This document shows, piece after piece, positions 34,801-46,999 of a stretch of DNA of 64,000 nucleotides (the first letter of the stretch is position 1; each line of letters starts with the position of its first letter). Source of the DNA: Macropodus opercularis. Its lineage: Eukaryota; Chordata; Actinopteri; Anabantiformes; Osphronemidae. The notes beneath the pieces were generated by a model that saw only the letters and a program-made list of their open reading frames with translations, was not told where the DNA came from and did no database searches. The position numbers and the translations under genes were made by a program. The stretch spans positions 5,277,501 through 5,341,500 of the forward strand of contig CM061091.1 of assembly GCA_030770545.1 (NCBI GenBank). The letters run 5' to 3'.

Positions 34801-37800
34801 TTTAAAGACCGCCCGCTACGACAGGCTGCTGTAATAGGCTTCATCTGTGCAGACAGTCTCAGTTCACTTTGCACTGGAAACATTAAAGCTTCTAACGTTA
34901 AACTAAAGCCTAAGGCAGATGCGCCCATGGGGTTTTATTATGTTTTATTATGAAACGGTGGCAGAACTTTATGACTTCCGTGCTCGTTGAGCTTTGTCCC
35001 CTCTCACCGCCATTCAAAGTGCAGAGGTCGCTTTAAAAACACTTTGAACCGCCTAAGGGTACTTTACACCTCAGCAAGTGTGTATGAATGCTTTGATTGT
35101 TATTGCATCAGTGTCCATATTTCATCAAACTGTTACCTATTATACTATGTATTAGCAGGTGTGATACCAACCACATCATCTTAAGGGAGTCAAATTCAGC
35201 TGACGTTATTAGCACTTTATTTAGATAACCTAGAGAAAATACTTTAGATGCAACATAAGGTGCGTTTGTTTCAGTGAATTAGGATTGGGTGTTAATTTAA
35301 TTAAAGTCACAATGATCCTTTTTTATCATTTTGCATAAATGAATGCCCTAGATAGATCGGGATAATTAGATGACTGTTTAAACCAGCCTTCATCTCTCTT
35401 GACCTATAAAGCTGTTCATTTAAATAATGACCCATATCAGCAATAATCCCCACAGATATTAGGCTCGGTGGTCAGTGTTTGTTTGGGGTCTTTGACATGA
35501 GAATAGGGGTTTAGAAATCGCAGCCTTATTGGGCTGAGGCAGCAGATGAAAGCAGGCTAACATTCTTTTGAAGTCTTCAAATATATAATAAAAGACAGAA
35601 GCCACTGTGCCATATCATGCCATGCTGCCAGTAGCTCAATGTGACAGCATACATGCTGCGCATCATCTTGTGAGAAAAGCAATAAACGGCATGATTTTCG
35701 TGTGTAGAATTAAGTCTGTGACTGTTGGTTGGATACAGATTAGTAACGTTGTTCTATTCTACATATGCATATTGTTCTATAATGCTGCAAAATAATATTT
35801 CAGTACAAGAAACAAGGTAAAACTCTGATCTGATCCAACTGATCTTTAATCTTGTGTTTGATCCTCCTATCCATACAATATAAAACAAAACATGTGCAAT
35901 AAATACATTTAAATAAATTAAGTGCACTGTGGTGTATTTAAATCTATAAGCACTGGATTAAGATCTTGAGGGAGGCTTTGTTTCGTTTTAGGACATCATC
36001 TTAAAACAGAAGCAAAGACTTTCTAAAGGCCTGCTTAAATGGCACAGAAGACGTTCTACGGTACCTGTAACCATTACTGCAGCACATCACTTACATGATC
36101 TGCAGAATGTGGTCAAATATGCAAAATAATTAAACAAACTTACTATGTAAAGACATTTTATCATGTGCAGTAACTTTATATACAACGGAGAAACATGTTC
36201 AAGTTTATATTTCTGTTGTCCCGATAAACAAATTAATATTCATACTGAATATTACATGTATGAACATGTCTCACTGTTAACCTCAAGCATTAAAACATAC
36301 ATGGGAAACGTGATCTGTCTGAGCTGACCAATCACTGTGCCTCACGCTGTGCCTTCGTAACCTGTATAGTCCCAACATGTGACACACTTACTGCTCGCTT
36401 ACACACAACCAACAGGATATAACTTTAACAGTTGAGCAGTTTAGTTAATAGCCGAGGGTGGCATATGCAAATAACTGCACTGGGATGATTCCTGGGAAAG
36501 TACAGATCAAAGTACAGATCAAAACAATCTGGCCCCAATTTCAAGGAAAAATCTTTACAACTTTAGGGATGTGGCTATATACTGGACACAGGTCTCTAAT
36601 GAAGCCCTCCAGTTGTATTTCTACTAAACAGTGGTTTCCGCACCCTGACTCTATCATCACATGTTGTACCAAGAGGAATCAGTCTCCCCTTTGAACTAGT
36701 CTGCCACAGACACACAGATGAGCTTGTTATTATAGCAACTCGCCTGAATTTGCTGGGAAAGAAGGCTGTCCCTCTGACACACTTCCTGTCCTTTGAAGAG
36801 GCCAACGGAGAGATGGCTTTGCGGGCCCTATTTCCCAACTTTTCCTTTGATGCCTGTGAGAGAGGAGGTGGCAGGGGTTTGAAGCCAGAGTTCCATCTCA
36901 TAGACATGAACCCCCCCCCAACCTCCAATCAGCTCCCATTATCATGGGGTGAAGGTATTTTAGCTGGATCAAGGCATTTGTCATATTCAGCGGAGATGCA
37001 TCTCCTGGTCTTTCTTTTTTTTTTTTTACCATGTAAAGGATTAATTGATCAAAAGCTAAATTCATTAGACACCTGTCTGATTGATGTGCCTTTTTATTAA
37101 CCTTTGAGAGCTCCTACCTTGGTGGCCAACATCAGTTCACCACCACTATAAAACTGAGCATTCCTGCCTAGAATAGAATCAGACCTAATGGGGGGTATTT
37201 AGACAGCTAGATTTGGGGGGGGATCTCATGGTTTGACTGTGTTTATGTCCTTGTAGCAGTGTTAGGGGACTGATGCCTGGAGAGCCAACCGGAGGGGATG
37301 GTGCCTTTTGGTGAGGGGGGTGTGAAGCATATAGAGGGAGGTAAGAGCAGCTGCTGGGCGCTTAAATCTCAAACATGTCACTGTTGCCTTTATCTTGAGG
37401 AACAAAAGGGCATAGATGTTGTAAAGGGCGGAAGACAATTGTGACTGAAGTACAGTGTTGACTCCTGCAGCGGTGGTGACTCAGCCCATTGTGGTGGCCC
37501 AGCATGTGATGTGTCAAGCAGAGCAAAGATGGAGAACGAAGTTTGCCATTCTACATCCGGGAGGCAATGAAAATAACCTAGATTCATACTACCCATGGAC
37601 ACGGTGGTGTGTTATCCTGCTTTACGTGTGGTTTGAAAATGTTACACCTGAACTTGTTTTTCAGATAAAATGCATTCAACATAGGGCACAAATCCATATT
37701 GTTTATGTTGTTGTTTGAGTGTACAAATATACCAGTGAAGTTTATAAGACAATAATATATGAGAGAAACACAAAACAACAATGAAAACAGGAATTTGTGA

Positions 37801-38700
37801 GATTCTCTTAATAAGCCGATCCAATACATTTACATTGTTTGTAGTGTAAAATAGGTGAACTCTTACCATCACACTTAAAAATTCCTTTTAATCTTTTGAA
37901 TCTATCAGCAGCACAAATAAGACTTGCAACAGAGCCCTGCCTTTTTGTTTTTCAGAATGTATCTACAGTAAAGCTGTATGTAAATAAATACAAATGCAGA
38001 CTTTAAAGTATGCCACTGAATAGCTGGTAATTCTTCCAGTGACACACACTCTCCAAATCTAGACAAATCTAAGCCTGTATAATCAATACTTTCTGCTTCT
38101 GTATTTCTCTTTACTATCTGCACTCAGCACTGGCTTCTTTTTTGAAGCAGTGGGGGTGTAGCCCCATCCAGAACCAAGGCACAATTAGTGTATTCAGCCG
38201 AAAACAGTGGGGTTCCCCCTTTGATGTGGGGATCAAATGAAGGAGCTGTGTGTTTTTGTCCAAAATGACAGGCTTGCCAGGTTTACTAATGGGTAGCTAA
38301 TAGAAAGAGAGGTTTATGATGCTCATTAATTACACAGTCTGTCATGTGTTGGAGGGACAGAACTGGGGAAAAAGGGAAAAAGGAAAGAAGTGGGGTGCAA
38401 TAGAGGAAGGAGAAGGAAGAGAGTGGGGGTAGTGGTGAAAAGAGGGCTGGGTATACTCTAAAAGAGGGAAATTGGAAATGAGCGAAGGGAAATAGCAAGG
38501 GCAAAGAGAAGATCTCCTAAGAGATCTGCACAAAACCTAGGTTGATGTTGATGAGAGAAGAAGAAGAAGAGAAAGAAAAGAGATAAAATAATCCTTTCCA
38601 GAGATAAGAGCAGCCACCAAGACAGGAGCTTCAAAGAGCAGGAGACACTCTCATGGGAGCGTGCCATAAACCTTTTCCACATCTTCAGAGGGAAAATCAG
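34801..38700. other. Upstream flank of nkd1: no gene recognised
   Basis: AT-rich non-coding sequence on both strands. TCF/LEF-type sites occur at 36844-36852 and 38218-38226; the second lies in a low-complexity-free block (about 38150-38340) that looks enhancer-like. T and C homopolymer runs lie near 37015. Confidence 0.45.
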
Positions 38701-38737
38701 TTCCTGATCCAAACACGCCCAGGCTCTCAGCACCCAC

Positions 38738-38842
38738 CGCTCTGCAGGTGTCCGAGGCCCGGCGACTCCCGGGGTGGCGTGCACACTTCCAAGCAACGCT
38801 GTCTTTGAACTGCTTGGACTCATGTCGAGTGGCGATGGTGAT
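38738..38842 (-). other. Exon-like GC-rich island, 35 codons, gene unknown
   Basis: On the minus strand a plausible acceptor (CCGTGTGTGCAG) and donor (GTGGGTG) bracket exactly 35 open codons, ITIATRHESKQFKDSVAWKC then ARHPGSRRASDTC. Third positions are mostly G or C while the flanks are AT-rich. No family was recognised and no partner exons were found nearby. It may be an exon of an unidentified transcript or a GC-rich regulatory block. Confidence 0.2.
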
Positions 38843-39639
38843 CTGCACACACGGTTCAAATGTGAATAGTTAATGAAGAGAAAAAGAAGGAAAAAAATCA
38901 CAGCCTGTCACTCCCACCACGGGGAAGACTAGTGATCTCTGCTATCAGCTTCAACCAGAACCACTTCTGTGAACCTTTCGTAGACACAGTTTGTCATTTC
39001 AAGCTGAGCCACTAACAATGGCCTTGCCTTCTGTAGTCTATCTATTGTGACAGAGCTGAGGTGTGTCTTGTGGGATGTTACTCGTGGACGTCACGGTGAG
39101 TTTAGGGTAATTAGCACAGCCATTAAGACTGAGCCCGTCCAGTGACCTGTGATATTCCACGTTCCTCTCATCCCCATAGGGCCTGGCACCAGTGAGGCCA
39201 CTTGCCAGACAAGGTTTATTTAGTTAAGCTCTGCGTCTCCCACACATAGAGGCCTGCACTGTCATGGAATTCATTATCCCAGGCCATTAACGGGCTGCTG
39301 GTGTTATGAATACTTTCAGAAAGCTTTGAAACTGCACTCTCTGCTTGGGTTTAATCACAGAGGCCATGATCAAATTGCACGGAGTGTTATATATTCTGGG
39401 CATCCGGCTTCAGATGTGAGGCTGACGTCCACCCAGGAGGCAGGCTAGTACCAAAATATTTAGTAGCACTTGCCAAAGCAAAGAAGCCTGTTTCAGAATT
39501 ACTTGACCATGGATTGGTGAAGTGAGAATCTCATCCCCTGTTGCAAGACTCTAGTGACCTTTGACCCACCTTTTTCTTCATTTTCTCTCGACATAGAGTG
39601 CCACAAGTCATCATAAAGTAATATTCAGATACCTCAATA

Positions 39640-39800
39640 CGGTAAACAAACCTCAACCAAAGAGCGAAGTGTGGTGGAAGTAGCATGATGATCTGGGGCT
39701 GCTTTGCCGTCTCAGCACATGCACATCCTGATTTCAAATGTTTCTATCAAGGTTGGAACACTGTCGCAAAAGTCATTGAGGAAACCGAGGGGCTTCTTCG
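39640..39800 (+). mobile_element. Decayed Tc1-like transposase fragment
   Basis: The plus strand reads AKCGGSSMMIWGCFAVS, close to the GGGSxMxWGCFA stretch after the first catalytic Asp region of many fish Tc1-like transposases. Similarity fades quickly on both sides and the frame is interrupted. No inverted repeats were found. Confidence 0.55.
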
Positions 39801-39805
39801 TTGAT

Positions 39806-39870
39806 CAGATCCATCCATCCATTATCCAAACTGCCTTCTTGTTAAGAGTTTGGGACACTGGGGGCATCCA
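39806..39870 (+). repeat. Fragment of a 'ccatccatccattatcc' dispersed fish repeat
   Basis: 'gatccatccatccattatcc' then 'aaactgccttcttgttaaga' resembles a common fish repeat that continues 'aaccgcttatcctgttaagg'. It abuts the Tc1-like fragment. Confidence 0.5.
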
Positions 39871-39999
39871 ATAATATATAACCTATAACTACTCTCTGAA
39901 TAGAACTGTTCCAAAGAGCATTTCGCAAGAGTTTTTTTTCTACGTTGTTCTTTTTGTGCGTTTACCCGAAAAAAAATCTTGCAAAGCATATCATTTAAC

Positions 40000-42900
40000 C
40001 AGACAAAAGCTACAGAGCACTGTCAGCAAAAATAGGCATGCCTCAAGCAGCTTTGTAAAGCAAGTACTTAAAATAATTTCCCCACAACAATAAAACATTT
40101 CTGAGTTGTCTCATAGCCACCCCCACAGAATTCTGTCTGTAGCTGCTTGGTGAAAAAGCAGTGAGGACATTTTAAACAAAAAGCGATAAAAGCAACACAG
40201 ATGCACCACTAGCACGTTTCTACCTCCACAAAACATTTCAACAATGGTATGTTTAAAACAAAGAAATAAATAGTGAAGCATACTGATTCTTTTTGTAGCA
40301 TCATTTCTGACACAAACATGGTCCTGCACCAGAGATATTATGTGTGTTAAAACAGAAAAAGTTGCATTTTAAGATTTAATCTCTAAGCAGGCTTTCAAAA
40401 ACAACTTTGTTGATTGTTTCATTTTGATTTTTACTGTACAGACCCTGGGCTATGTCGCTGCATTTCTAAGCGAGGTCAACAAAAGCAAGATTTTTAGTCC
40501 TTGTGTACTGGAGTTTCTCTTTAAGATAAATTAGCTTGTACCCAGCTCAACATAAACTCATCGACCAGTGCTGCTCTACTTTCCTTAATTATGTACTAAC
40601 TGACCCATTGGTGACGTGACATGAAAGCGTTGACTGGACCTCACACAGCACATGCCATGGGAAGCGCTCGTCTATGATCCTATACAATGGTAGGTGAAGT
40701 CGGCCGGTAGTCTTTAAATAGACAACCACCAAATATATTCAAACCTGCTAGGATTTAAGCTAATGTAGCCAATCACCGACTATGGCTTAAGGAAACGAAT
40801 GAAGCACTTTCACTTTAAAAAACGGCTTATATGTGGACAGTGCCCAGAAGTGCACGTTCTGTAAGGGTAATCTGCTGTGGCAGTGAGAAGGTCCTTTGCT
40901 GAGGGGAGGGGGAAGTCATCCAGTGATGCGTTACGTGAGATGCTTTTCAAACAGTGGGTGAACTGACCCCTGAAGTCGGGTCACTGCGTTACGCCCTGAT
41001 GTCCAGCAAAGCTCCTCCCTCTCCTGCAAGAGGGGGCAGTTGAGTCTTCACAATAAGACAATTCATCTCCATAATGAAGTTGTGTTCCCAGAGAGAGAAA
41101 GGTTGGCCAGTTGGACGGCTGACGCTGAAGGTGGGGGTTGGGGTGGAGGTAAGGGTAACGGGGTGTAGGGTCCAAAGAAGCCAGTGATGTCATCGTGTTG
41201 GAAGCTGTGCCTTTTGTTCAATACAAGGGAGAGATTTCAAACTGGAGCAGGACCCAGAATTTGTCAAAGAAATTTCATAGCAGGAATTTTAGTCTCTCTA
41301 CTGTATTGACTGTCTTTCTGCTTTCACCAATGTGTATTAAAAACAAGATGTTGTGGTCGGTTGTGAACCTGAGGTTGGCAGAACAGTAAAGTAGATAAAA
41401 ACTACTTGTGATCCTCCCATTCACTGAACCCTCATGTTGCACCAGAAGCTCACATTAGGCAGAGCAAATATAGAATTTAAAACACATGTGGCTATGATAC
41501 CTACAAATGTAATTCATATAATCAGTTACTTAACGGACACTTATTGTCCTCATTTGTGTGGTTTGAATCCACTTCAAATCCTGATACAGGTTGTACACAG
41601 ACTGTGTGCCGTCCCCTCGTGTTGTATTGTTGCATGGAGCAGGATCAGTTCTGTCTTCTTTTGCGTGTTGGGAAACATCTGGAGAGCATTTGGGTCAAGG
41701 CACAGTCTCTTGCTGTGAGATTCTCAAAGTCAATGGCCTTCACAATCACCTGTTAAAACATTGTGTTTGCCAGCTACTTGACTTGTTACCTTTGAGACTC
41801 TTTTCAGCGCTGAGGCATCAGACTTATTGATTGTGGTTCAAAACACTTGGGTGGTTTCGCCTTGTGGTCATGGAGCATGGTTTACAGATACACAGCAACT
41901 GGGATGGGCCAACACTAGAAACATGCCTGTAATACACACACACATCATTTATGTGAAAACAAACATAGTATAGAACAGAATTCGAATATTTTGTTGGTTT
42001 GTCAGCGCATTGTGTATTCCCTGTAACGTTTCAATGAGTTATTATTAGAATACAGATAATAATTCTGTAACATTAACTGGAAAAAACAGACACGTTCAAG
42101 AAACCTTTTCTACTTTAGTGATTGTTTAAACGTCTTCCATGGCGTCTTCCTGCGTCTTATTATTTATACATAAAGACTGCACACGTCTGTCCAAAGTGCC
42201 TGTTTTCACTGCTCAAATGCTTTTGACAAAGCTGATAAACGGCTCAGAATAAATCAGGGACGACAAAGTAGGTGTAGATTGTTTTGCGGAAAATCATCTC
42301 ATTTTGACCTCAGAGTCTTTACGGTATTCTACGCAAACCTTTGTACAACTCAGAGTTTTCCTTGAGGAGCGGCTTCTCATTCAGACCTCACTTATTGTGC
42401 CAACACATCTTACATTTCCACATCCTTAATCCTTACGCTCCAGTGAGGAATTCATTTTAAGCAGTGTCATCTACATCCTCACCTTGCCAGACTCACTGGT
42501 GGCAAACCTCCCGACTGCTCCTGTTTTCTTGGAGCCTTGGGCTGTTCCTCTTGGTTTTTTGATAGTTTGAAGTCTTTTCCGTGGAGGAGGTTGTGAGGGT
42601 GTAATTGGGAGCAGATGAGGAGGCCCCTGCGTGCTTCCATGGTGATGTCAACTCTGGTGGACGGAAATACGTGATGGGCCTGGGGTGGGGTGTGAAAGAG
42701 GAGGGCAGCGTCTCCGACTTTCCAACTCTTCTACAGGTGGGCAGCCCGGCAGCAGCAGCGTTGTTGCAGTTCCCCCTTCATTGTTTTAACAAAAAACTCA
42801 GTGGCATGATTATTCTTTTTACAGAATGTTAAGATTAAAATTTAAATAATAGTTACTTGGCCCTGAGAAGTGAAGAAAGAATTTGTTTGTAATAGAAGAC

Positions 42901-43040
42901 TTATTGTTGGGATGTTAATTGATGTGTTTTTAGCATCAATTAACTAATGAAAGATTCAGTTTAAATATTAGTGCCTGTATTTTGTTGTGCTCTTCTTGTC
43001 GAGATTCTGTGATCTAAAATGTAAATTCGTTAAGCACGCT
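40000..43040. other. Non-coding region, no gene recognised
   Basis: No exon with family similarity and no repeat recognised; open frames are short and overlap on both strands. Confidence 0.4.
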
Positions 43041-43059
43041 GCTCTTATCCGGGTACACA

Positions 43060-43569
43060 CAAACTGTGCCCACCTAGTGCTGCCCTGACCCATTTCACTG
43101 CATGCAGGACATTTGCATGAAAGGAATGAAACTCGATGCCAAAATAAACATCAATTAAAGCTGTCAAACACCACCAAAAACAGCTGCAGCTTTGAACGGC
43201 TCGACCAGCAGGCTTCAAACGAGAGCCGTCTTTAAAGACCTGCCTCACATCTACCAAAGGCCAGGCTGGAATTAGCACGGCCTCGCTTAAAACAGAAATT
43301 ACCTCTACTAATGAAGCGAAGACGATTTCAGCAAGCCTTCCATAAATGTCAAATCTTCTCTCTGTGTCATTTAATTGAAGTGCACAGTCCGCGGGTTTCT
43401 TTGTAGATAAATATTTGTTGTTCGAGCGAAGAATACAAAATTGCACGAAGAGATGGAGCATGAACACAAACGAGGGGATCTGAAGAGGAAGAGGATGGAA
43501 AACAGATATTTGTTCCCTCCTGGTGATTTTGCTGAGAGGAGGACAAGGAGAGCTGCAGCGGTTTGTCAA
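43060..43569. other. Enhancer-like non-coding block with a long minus-strand open frame
   Basis: Balanced, complex sequence with 'atttgcatgaaag' (POU/octamer-like), 'catcaattaaag' and 'catttaattgaag' homeodomain-type cores and no simple repeats. A 174-codon minus-strand frame spans it (43045-43569) but resembles no known protein and has no clear splice structure. Best read as a candidate conserved non-coding element, pending comparison. Confidence 0.25.
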
Positions 43570-46539
43570 TACACCTTTTTGTCTGATTAGATTGTGTTAC
43601 GACTCCTCTCCTCTTGTCCATTTGCTCATACAGAGTTTGTATTGAGTAAATGCCATGCCTCATTACCGCCCCAATACCAAGGAATTTTTGTTAGCCCAGG
43701 CAGGAGGAGGTGTGGCTTTAGCTCTTGCTTTAAATGAAAACACACACTGCTCAACGTAAACTGGCTCCTAAAAATATTTCCCTGTGCAACAAAACTGTCA
43801 ACATGAGTATGTTGTCATAGGGCGGGTGCTATGGGTAGATTATGTTGGTAAGCACTGTATTTTGTGATGGACAAAGCACTGCATGCATTAACTGAAAGCC
43901 AGAAATAGGTCAGATACTAGAAAAGAAGTCCCCAAAGATTTTATTTACAGTGTGTGTTCAGTGTTGCCTTTATGAAGAGGGAATCTCGAGGAATTCAAAG
44001 CTTATAATCTTATAAAGGGTCTGAAAAGGTTCAAAAACTTAGCCACCAATGTATCAAAGAAACTCCTGCCATTAACTAGAGTAACGAGACACCATCAGCC
44101 TTTTGAGTAACGCACCTGTACTGCTCATGCCAGTAATACCTCACTGTGAATGCGTCACGTAGCGGAAGTGGTAACACGTTCATACACTGACAGAACAAAC
44201 AGTGTTGGATTCTTTGTTGTTGTTTCTTGGCCTCTGGACATTTCTCCAAACCCTGGAATAAACATATATTTGCCCTGCTACACACAAAGCAAAGCACCAG
44301 CCAAATTACCAAATTAAAAGTGAGTCAGTGCAACCTAAGGAGAGAAGAACTAAAAGTTGTGCCCCGCTTTGATCTGTCGTCTTTGGGAGGAATCTTCTGG
44401 GCGAAATGTTAATCTACCCTCTACCCTGCAGATTACCCCCGCCCCCCGTCAAAATGTGACTGTTCTCAGATGGTCAAGGTAATTTTGACCCACTTAGGCT
44501 GCTTTGATCCAAAACCCCTTCTAACAGATCCTCCGCATGAGAGTTCAAACTGATTTTGTCACCGCCGACCACAACTCCTCTGCTGAAATTCAGAGTCAAA
44601 GCCGGAGCTCTTCCAAGCTGCCAGATCTGCTGACAGCCAGCAGAACTGAGAGCAGGTTCTAATACTGACGATCAGTGCGAGTGACTTACTGCTAATGGGC
44701 TGCAAAGGCACTTTTTTCAAGGAGAGGTTAGGGCTGCTTCATACTCAAGGACAGGAAGTTCTTTATTTTCATTGTCTTTCAAGAAAATTATGAAGTTCGC
44801 AAATTATCTTGTTTGCTCTTGTGTTCTTCTGGCTTTTGTTGAGACAGAATGACAACCAGCTTTATGCGACTCTGTCTTTAAAGTCGCTCGTACTGTGGCT
44901 TCTTCTTCTTCTGGCTCTGTTCTGAGGCGGTGAATCGGCTTGGATCCGCAACAGTACCTCACAGCAGCTGCGAGGTGACAGCAGCAAAGCACTGTCACAG
45001 CAGCGTCACAGAGGAACAGAAATGTGATTAAAGCATCAGATAACGAGACAGAAACACAAGAGAGTGTGGAGAGATGTGTTCACGGACTGCTCAGAAGTGA
45101 TCTCAAAGCCCTTTTACTTGGAGACCTGTTCCCTGTCAGCACTACTCTCTTCTCCAACTTTTTTCAAAAACGCTGTGCTATGTCTGAGTTTACTTAACTC
45201 AGAAAACAGCCTTTGCTCCAGAAGTGCTAGAGCTTTACATTTAAACATTGTAGCACAGATGCTGCATATTTCCATCCCCCAGTAAAGTACCTGCAGACTC
45301 ATTATTCTAACTGTGGAAACATGTCTGCCTGCTTTAGCATTAGACTAGTGCTAATGTATGGCTGGAAAAATGTCATCCAGCTCCTAATGCAGGATACATT
45401 TTTCTCATTTCTAACTGGCTTCAAAATATTTCGATTTTAAAACAATTTTGCATTTTTGTCTTGCTGGCTTTCTTACGAGGCATCACTTAACGCTTCAACA
45501 TCAACGTTTCAGACATGGCATCAGGTGTCTCAAGCATTTGTAGAAGAAAGATGTGATACAGTAGAACAACATTTATGGGAGGAAATCTACTTAGCTGGGC
45601 GATTCAATAAATACATAAAAGAAGAGGAAACTATTTAATGCGTACCTCTGAAGAACAGGATGCTTTTACCAGTCTATAAATACATCACGTCATTAAAGTA
45701 TGAGATCTCTGAGCAATGGCTTTTAACTGACTTTTGAGTGTCTCCCTGTTGCATGCACGTCTTTAGTTGCACTTTAATTCCAAGAAGATAACGACTGGAA
45801 ATAAACATGTATAAAACCTCTTAAAGAATTACAAGGACTGGAAATTACTCACATTAAGATAAGAACGCGTTCTTCGGTCACTAACTGTAAATACTGTCTG
45901 TCTGTTTATAATCTAGAAACTATATTAATTATCAGGAAGGTTATGAGTGTAAATTCAGTGGGCTTTACTAATGGAATTAGTTGCAGCTGACACCTCAAAA
46001 TGTCTTCTGAGATAATACAAAACATAACACAAAGAATATTGTAAATGTCCATTGTATCTCCATTAGACTGTGTCAATACAAGTTTATGTAATGTTGTTGT
46101 TAGATTGAATAATTTCTCGCTGATGGCATTTTATTGCTTTTTGGGATGGTTTTTAATGAGAATCATTTTTGTCCAGTTCACTGTTTTGTGAAATCAACTA
46201 AATAAACTACTCGACATCAAAGGGATTTGATCAATTTGATTTGTTTAGAAAGCAGTTCATTCAAATTTATATCATCCACATAGACCAACAGGACTTGTAC
46301 CGCCGATTTATCCAGTCCGACTATTCTCAGCTCTGACAGAACCCAGTATGACAACAGCTTGAGTTTCCCCACAGCGCTCCCCTGAGTGGGACCTTCACTT
46401 TTTCCCTGGGAGTGGAATGTGTCCCAGCTCCACATGTGGAAAAAGAAAAAGGCTTTTAACTTCCGCTCAAAAATGCAAGAAATCTGCTAAGAATTTGTGT
46501 TTCTCCTCTGGGTCACATTTGCACATTTGCGGCTAATGA

Positions 46540-46800
46540 AAAGCCATTTGCTGTGTGTTTCGCTGTGCTCTGGAATGAAGCCCTAATGGTAATTAATTGA
46601 TTCCTAGCACTCTGTGGCAATTACCACAGTTCCTGGGAGAAATGAAAGAGACTGCTGACATGTTCTGCATTAATAGCATAACCTTCATTTGGACACAAAG
46701 CAGAACACGTGATGTTATACTGTACCACAGGGACTGCTAATTTGAAAGCAATGTAGTGAGTTGTTATTAAGGGAATATTTAGCCTCCGCGTTCCCATCTG
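46540..46800. other. Candidate conserved non-coding element with homeodomain cores
   Basis: Contains 'ctaatggtaattaattgatt' and 'ggcaattaccacag' with no repeats or coding frames. This composition is typical of developmental enhancers in vertebrate gene deserts. Conservation cannot be tested here. Confidence 0.25.
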
Positions 46801-46999
46801 GTGATATTAACAACAGAAACAAAAACCAGGGTCATTTCTTTTTTGCAGGTTGCTCAATGTTGAAACACCAAAGACAGGGGATTGGTGTGTAAATAAGCGT
46901 CTATTTAACATTACTCTTTCATTCAATTGGAAAATAAAACTTTGGATGCTGTTTTATCCCAATGTCAAGCTTAATTGACATTAGAAAAAATGCTCTGGC

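Noticed and set aside
38458..38901. 147-codon minus-strand frame
   Set aside because: Much of it is a translation of purine-rich low-complexity DNA (Leu/Phe/Ser runs). Only the short exon-like core in another frame was kept as a question.
39290..39312. 'gctggtgttatgaatac' resembling miR-138
   Set aside because: Internal mismatches and no complementary arm forming a precursor hairpin nearby.
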